Assembly (NCBI GenBank): GCA_016882265.1
Contig: VGVB01000002.1
Span: 62,001-126,000 of the forward strand
Direction of reading: 5' to 3'
Length of the DNA stretch: 64,000 nucleotides
From: Gammaproteobacteria bacterium
GTDB taxonomy: Bacteria; Pseudomonadota; Gammaproteobacteria; Steroidobacterales; Steroidobacteraceae
The notes under the pieces are model-generated. The model was not told the DNA's origin, did no database searches, and was given only the letters and a program-made list of their open reading frames with translations. This document shows, in pieces, positions 59,107-64,000 of this stretch. The position numbers and the translations under genes were made by a program. Position 1 is the stretch's first letter; each line of letters begins with the position of its first letter.

Positions 59107-60729
59107 ATGCCAGATACCGGGCCACTGGTGTTCGGGCGTGCAACCGAAGCGGGGGAATTCGATCAGATCCACGGGCTCAACTACGAGATCTTTGTCGAGG
59201 AGATCCCGCAGCACGAGCCGAATGATACGCGGCGGCTGATCGACCGGTTTCACGCCGAGAACACCTACTTTGTCTGCCGCGACGGGGATCGCGTCGTCGG
59301 CATGGTGGCGGCGCGCGCGCGCCGGCCGTTCTCGCTCGACGACAAGCTCGACAACCTCGACGCCTGGCTGCCGCCACACCGCTCGGTCTGCGAGCTGCGG
59401 CTGCTGGCCGTGCGCAAGGCCTGGCGCCATACCCGCGTGTTCCGCGGCCTGATGGGCACACTCGCCCGCTGGGGGCTCGAGCAGGGCCACGACCTGGCGG
59501 TGATCTCCGGCACGCTGCGCCAGCAGCGGCTCTACGCCCACCTTGGCTTCCACCCCTTCGGTCCGGTCGTCGGCGCGGACACCGCCCCCTATCAGCCGAT
59601 GTACCTGACGCTGAATGCGTTCCGCGCCAACGTGCTGCGCTCGCTGAACGGCTCGCTGCGACCGGCACCGGCAGGCCAGGTCAACCTGCTGCCGGGTCCG
59701 GTGGACATCGCCCCGGCAGTGCACGCGGCGCTCGCCGGGCTGACCATCAGCCACCGTTCCGGCGAGTTCCTCGACCTGCACCAGCGCACGCGGGCAGCGC
59801 TCGCGCGTCTGGTCAATGCGCGCGACTGTGCGATCGTGCTCGGCTCCGGCACGCTCGCCAACGACATCGTCGCGGCCCAGCTCACGCTGCTGCCGGGTCG
59901 TGGCCTCGTGCTCGCCAACGGTGAGTTCGGCGAGCGGCTGATCGATCATGCCCGGCGCATGCGGCTGCCGTTCGCGGCGCTGATCCAGACGTGGGGCGAG
60001 CCGTTCGCGGCCGCGGCGGTCCGCGCCCGGCTCGAGGCGCTGCCCGACTGCCGCTGGCTGTGGGCCGTGCACGCCGAGACCTCGACCGGCATGCTGAACG
60101 ACACGGCGATGCTGGCGGAGATCTGCCGCGAGCGCGGCGTGCTGCTCAACCTCGACTGCATCAGCGCGATCGGCGCGGCGCCGGTGGACCTCGCCGGGGT
60201 GCACCTCGCCAGCGGCGTCAGCGGCAAGGGGCTCGGCGGCTTCACCGGCCTCGGCCTCGTGTTCCACAACCACGAGCTGCCGCCGCCGCAGCCGGACCTG
60301 CCGCGCTACCTCGACCTGCGCTGCTACGCCGCGCACGACGGCGTGCCCTACAGCACGTCCTCGAACCTGGTCAACGCGCTGCATGCGGCGGTCACGCGGC
60401 TCGATCCGGCCACACGTTTCCGCCAGCTCGCCGGGGTCTCCGCCTGGCTGCGCGCCGAGCTGCGCGGCATCGGCCTCACGCCGCTGGTCGAGGGCCCGCA
60501 CGCCTTCGCCGCGGTGCTGACGCTGCCGCTGCCGGCGCCGCGGTCATCGCGCGAGATCGGCGAACGGCTGCTCGCCGAGGGTTTCCTGATCAGCTTCGAG
60601 AGCGGCTACCTGCTGCGGCGCAACTGGATCCAGATCTGCCTGATGCGCGAGGCCTCGCGCGAACTGCTCGAGCCGCTGGTCGCGGCGCTGGCGCGCTGCG
60701 GCGCGGGGGACCGGGCCGCAGCCGGCTGA
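59107..60729 (+). CDS. GNAT acyltransferase-like domain fused to class V aminotransferase
   Basis: N-terminus IHGLNYEIFVEEIPQHEPNDTRRLIDRFHAENTYFVCRDGDRVVGMVAAR...ELRLLAVRKAWRHTRVFRGLMG. C-terminus NLLPGPVDIAPAVHAAL, LGSGTLANDIVAAQL, LLNLDCISAIGAAPVDL, SGKGLGG (PLP Lys). Confidence 0.82.
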   Translation: MPDTGPLVFGRATEAGEFDQIHGLNYEIFVEEIPQHEPNDTRRLIDRFHAENTYFVCRDGDRVVGMVAARARRPFSLDDKLDNLDAWLPPHRSVCELRLLAVRKAWRHTRVFRGLMGTLARWGLEQGHDLAVISGTLRQQRLYAHLGFHPFGPVVGADTAPYQPMYLTLNAFRANVLRSLNGSLRPAPAGQVNLLPGPVDIAPAVHAALAGLTISHRSGEFLDLHQRTRAALARLVNARDCAIVLGSGTLANDIVAAQLTLLPGRGLVLANGEFGERLIDHARRMRLPFAALIQTWGEPFAAAAVRARLEALPDCRWLWAVHAETSTGMLNDTAMLAEICRERGVLLNLDCISAIGAAPVDLAGVHLASGVSGKGLGGFTGLGLVFHNHELPPPQPDLPRYLDLRCYAAHDGVPYSTSSNLVNALHAAVTRLDPATRFRQLAGVSAWLRAELRGIGLTPLVEGPHAFAAVLTLPLPAPRSSREIGERLLAEGFLISFESGYLLRRNWIQICLMREASRELLEPLVAALARCGAGDRAAAG

Positions 60730-61587
60730 CTACAGACCGGCTGGCGCGGTCGAACCAAACCCGCCGCGCTGGAAATCGCGGATGGCCTGCCGGATTTCGT
60801 CGGTCGTGTTCATCACGAACGGCCCGTGTTGCACGATCGGCTCACCGAGCGGGCGCCCGGCAACGAGCAGCAGTCGCGCCGCCACCGGCGCCGTGACGAG
60901 GGCGAGCTCACCGTCGTTCGCGAGGATCGCGAGCTGCCCGTCGGCTACCGCCGTGCCGCCGATCTCCACCGCGCCGCGATACACGCAGGCGAAGGCGTTG
61001 TGCGCCTCCGGCAGCGGCTGTTCGAAACGCGCAGCAGCCGGCAGGTGTACGTCGAGCAGCAGCGGCTCGGTATCGGGGCGCAGGATCGGACCCTGCACGT
61101 CGTGGCTCCGGCCCGCAATGACGCGGACGCGGACCCCGCCCGCATCGGTGAACTCCGGAATCTGTTCCGCCGGAATGTCGCGGTATGCGGGCGCGCTCAG
61201 CTTGCGCTTCGCCGGCAGGTTGACCCAGAGCTGGAAGCCCTCCATCCGGCCGGCTACCTGTTCCGGCATTTCCGAGTGGATCACGCCGCTGCCAGCGCTC
61301 ATCCACTGCACCGCGCCCGGCCCGAGCAGGCCCTCGTTGCCCGCGCTGTCCCGATGCCGCATGCGGCCGGCGATCATGCAGGTCACCGTCTCGAAGCCGC
61401 GATACGGATGGTCCGGGAACCCGGCGAGGTAGTCGCCGGGGTCATCGCTGCGGAACGCGTCGAGCAGCAGGAACGGATCGAGCCGGCGCTGCAGGTCCTG
61501 GGTCAGGACCCTGGTCAGGCGCACGCCGGCGCCGTCGGTGGTCGCGTTGCCGCGGACCAGCCGCTCGACGCCGCGCACGATCGTCAC
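60730..61587 (-). CDS. Pirin family protein
   Basis: DPFLLLDAFRSDDPGDYLAGFPDHPYRGFETVTCMIAGRMRHRDSAGNEGLLGPGAVQWMSAGSGVIHSEMPE. Confidence 0.9.
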   Translation of the reverse strand: MTIVRGVERLVRGNATTDGAGVRLTRVLTQDLQRRLDPFLLLDAFRSDDPGDYLAGFPDHPYRGFETVTCMIAGRMRHRDSAGNEGLLGPGAVQWMSAGSGVIHSEMPEQVAGRMEGFQLWVNLPAKRKLSAPAYRDIPAEQIPEFTDAGGVRVRVIAGRSHDVQGPILRPDTEPLLLDVHLPAAARFEQPLPEAHNAFACVYRGAVEIGGTAVADGQLAILANDGELALVTAPVAARLLLVAGRPLGEPIVQHGPFVMNTTDEIRQAIRDFQRGGFGSTAPAGL

Positions 61588-61601
61588 GGGGTTCCGGCGC
61601 T

Positions 61602-62189
61602 TCAGTCCGCGACCGGCACCATCACGTGTGCGTAGGGTGTGCCCTTCCACATCACGTAGGGCCCGCCATTGTCCGGATCGGTCGGGATGCCCTCCAGCAT
61701 GCCCGGATCGGGCACCAGGATCATCAGGTGCGGGCCCTCGACGACCCACTGGTTGTCGGGCGTCGCCTCGGTCGCGTAGGGATCGATGTTGCTGGCGCCG
61801 CCGTCGCCGCCCAGCATGTACGAAATGCCGACCTGCGCGGCCTGGAACGGTTCGCGCTTCTCCCAGGCATGCGCCCACTGCATCCAGGTCTCGTCCATGC
61901 ACATCGGCGACTGGATGCCAGCCGCCTTCTGGTGCGGCGGCGTCGGCATGCAGGTGTAGCGGCCGGTGCCGGACTTCAACATCGTGCCGTCCCAGTCCAT
62001 GACGGCCGCCTCGGCCGCCATCGACGGCAGTGCCGCCGACAACGCATCGGCGATTACCGCATCCGGTCCCGTGGCGGCGGCCTCCGGCGGCGTCGCGGCC
62101 ACCGGCTCCGCCGTCTCCTTCGCACAACCGGTCATGAGAAGCGCACCGGCGAGCGTCGGCGCCAACGCACAAGCTGACATCCTGTTCAT
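61602..62189 (-). CDS. Hypothetical lipoprotein
   Basis: MNRMSACALAPTLAGALLMTGCAKE lipobox; 195 aa. Confidence 0.65.
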   Translation of the reverse strand: MNRMSACALAPTLAGALLMTGCAKETAEPVAATPPEAAATGPDAVIADALSAALPSMAAEAAVMDWDGTMLKSGTGRYTCMPTPPHQKAAGIQSPMCMDETWMQWAHAWEKREPFQAAQVGISYMLGGDGGASNIDPYATEATPDNQWVVEGPHLMILVPDPGMLEGIPTDPDNGGPYVMWKGTPYAHVMVPVAD

Positions 62190-62294
62190 GGCAGATCTCC
62201 CTTGCTGGCGACGCCCGTTCCGTGGTCGCGACCTGCGGCCCGTCTCCCGGGCGTCCTGTGCGCGGCCAGTATACGCCTGTGCGAGCGACCGCAA

Positions 62295-62317
62295 GAAAAG
62301 GGAAGCGTCCCCATTAT
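62295..62317. repeat. Family B half-copy
   Basis: GAAAAGGGAAGCGTCCCCATTat shares 21 contiguous nt with the 37968-37996 arm. Confidence 0.75.
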
Positions 62318-62943
62318 TCCAGCAGGCGGATGACTTCTTCGTCGGCGACCTGCTCGAAGCGCAGGTAGAACTGGCCGACGGCCATGAAGCCTGGGGGTTC
62401 GGCGAGCAGGATCACCTCGTCGGCCTCGCGCTCGACGCGCTCGCGCGCCTCGCTGGTACCGACCGGCGCTGCGGCGATGATGCGTGCGGCCCCGCCCTGC
62501 CGCGCGGCGCGGACCGCGGCCAGCATGGTCGTGCCGGTCGCCAGGCCGTCGTCGACCAGCACCGCGGTCCGGCCGGCGAGTTCTGCTGGCGGGCGCCCCG
62601 ACCGGTAGGCACGCTCGCGCCGCTCCAGTTCCTGCTGCTGGCGGACCACGAGGGTCTCGAACGAGACCGGCAGGCCGTCCAGGTAGTGTTCGACGCCTGG
62701 CTCACGCACGACGATGCCGCCGAAGGCGATGGCGCCGATCGCGAACTCCTCCTGCCCCGGCATGCCGACCTTGCGCACGACGATCACGTCGAGCGGCGCC
62801 CCGAGCCGGCGCGCGACTTCGGCGGCCACGGGCACGCCGCCGCGCGGCAGCCCGAGCACGATCTGCGGCTCCGGCAGCCGCCGCGCCGCGAGTCGCTCGG
62901 CCAGCCGGATCCCGGCCGTGCGGCGGTCCGCGAAAACAGTCAT
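62314..62943 (-). CDS. Phosphoribosyltransferase domain protein
   Basis: IVLGLPRGGVPVAAEVARRLGAPLDVIVVRKVGMPGQEEFAIGAIA; RTAVLVDDGLATGTTMLAAV. Confidence 0.87.
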   Translation of the reverse strand: MTVFADRRTAGIRLAERLAARRLPEPQIVLGLPRGGVPVAAEVARRLGAPLDVIVVRKVGMPGQEEFAIGAIAFGGIVVREPGVEHYLDGLPVSFETLVVRQQQELERRERAYRSGRPPAELAGRTAVLVDDGLATGTTMLAAVRAARQGGAARIIAAAPVGTSEARERVEREADEVILLAEPPGFMAVGQFYLRFEQVADEEVIRLLE

Positions 62944-62990
62944 CCGGCCCCCGGCTTGCACGGCACCCATCGCCTCGCTACGGTGCCGCG

Positions 62991-64000
62991 ATGCAGCGAC
63001 GGCCAGCGCCCCGCGTTCCGACGGCCGCGAAGCTCGCCTTTCTCGGCGATCCGCGCAGCTACCGGGACGGCACGCGGCAGGTCCGCATCGTCGAGACGCA
63101 CTTCGCCTGGATCTTCCTGACCCGGCGTCAGGCCTGGAAGCTGAAAAAACCACTGCGGCAGCAGTCGCTCGATTACCGCAGTGCCGGCCGCCGGCGCCGC
63201 GGCTGCGAGGCCGAGCTGGCGCTGAATCGCCGCCTCGCGCCACGGGTCTACCAGGCCGTGGTTGCGCTGACGCTGCGTCCCGACGGCCGGCTCGAATTCG
63301 ACGGCCGGGGCCCGGTGGTCGACTGGCTGGTCCGGATGCGGCGGCTGCCGGCCGCGCAGATGCTGGACCAGAGGCTGCTGCGCGGCCGGGTACGGACGGC
63401 GGAAATCACCCGCATCGCCCGGCGTCTCGCGGATTTCCATGCCGGCGCGCCGCGCCGGCCGCTGACCGGCCGCGCCTACTGCCGTCGCCTGCGCCAGCGC
63501 ATCGCCGGCAACCAGCGCTCGCTCGCCGCGCGCGATCTGCGCCTCGACGCGGCCCTGATCGCTGCGATCGCGCGCGCGCAGCACGCCTGCGTCGCCGCCG
63601 GCGGCACCTTGCTTGCGCTGCGGGCAAAGCGGATCGTCGAAGGCCACGGCGACCTGCGGCCCGAGCATGTCTGCGTCGGCCCACCGGTCAGCGTCATCGA
63701 CTGTCTGGAGTTCTCGGCCGGGTTGCGGGCGCTCGACCCGCTCGAGGAGCTGGCGTTCCTCGCTGTCGAGTGCGAACGCATGGGCGCGGCCGCCATCGGC
63801 CGGCAACTGCTCGGGCGCTGGTGCGCAGCGGCCGGCGCTGCGCCGCCCGCGGCACTCGTCCACTTCTACATGAGCCAGCGCGCGCTGACGCGCGCGAAGA
63901 TCTCGGCCTGGCATCTGCGCGAGCCGCGCCTCGCGAATCCGCTGGCGTGGCGGGACCGGACCAACGGCTATCTTGCCCAGGCGCAGCGGCATGCCGGGCT
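62991..64000 (+). CDS. Phosphotransferase-like protein (APH-type kinase fold), incomplete at the window end
   Basis: Open frame from ATG at 62991 to the window end: KLAFLGDPRSYRDGTRQVRIVETHFAWIFLTRRQAWKLKKPLRQQSLDY...RIVEGHGDLRPEHVCVGPPVSVIDCLEF. Absent from the supplied track because it has no stop in the window. Confidence 0.7.
   Translation, partial: MQRRPAPRVPTAAKLAFLGDPRSYRDGTRQVRIVETHFAWIFLTRRQAWKLKKPLRQQSLDYRSAGRRRRGCEAELALNRRLAPRVYQAVVALTLRPDGRLEFDGRGPVVDWLVRMRRLPAAQMLDQRLLRGRVRTAEITRIARRLADFHAGAPRRPLTGRAYCRRLRQRIAGNQRSLAARDLRLDAALIAAIARAQHACVAAGGTLLALRAKRIVEGHGDLRPEHVCVGPPVSVIDCLEFSAGLRALDPLEELAFLAVECERMGAAAIGRQLLGRWCAAAGAAPPAALVHFYMSQRALTRAKISAWHLREPRLANPLAWRDRTNGYLAQAQRHAG

Overview
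This is a high-GC bacterial chromosomal window, probably gammaproteobacterial judging by the CysB/OxyR/CmoA/TorF-type gene content and a gammaproteobacterial-style trp attenuator. It carries roughly 55-60 protein genes. I recognised no rRNA, tRNA, CRISPR array or transposase gene.

Recognisable modules:
- TonB receptor remnant plus M19 dipeptidase.
- Attenuated trp operon trpL-E-G-D-C-F-A without trpB.
- Persulfide-dioxygenase-like MBL divergent from cysB.
- HerA-like ATPase.
- Fur-box TonB receptor.
- TetR-TolC-MFP-RND efflux locus.
- LCAT-like hydrolase, two M48 proteases and LemA.
- VapBC plus an AbiEii remnant.
- ahpC/oxyR with an ahpD remnant.
- FAD monooxygenase/OYE fusion (2-aminobenzoyl-CoA or salicylyl-CoA type) with MarR and RidA.
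- Chorismate mutase next to cmoA.
- GNAT-class V aminotransferase fusion.

Most unusual signals:
1. A 61-83 bp perfect or near-perfect palindromic repeat family (49.1, 50.4 and 53.7 kb). It sits at CDS 3' ends, supplies stop codons and shows a compensatory base change between copies. A 29-nt half-site lies inside trpF.
2. A 112-bp REP/BIME-like palindrome inserted in frame inside trpC.
3. A second palindrome family with the core GGGAAGCGTCCCC.
4. An unusually large number of genes with internal deletions, frameshifts or truncations.

All calls were made by reading sequence and translations by eye. No database searches were run.
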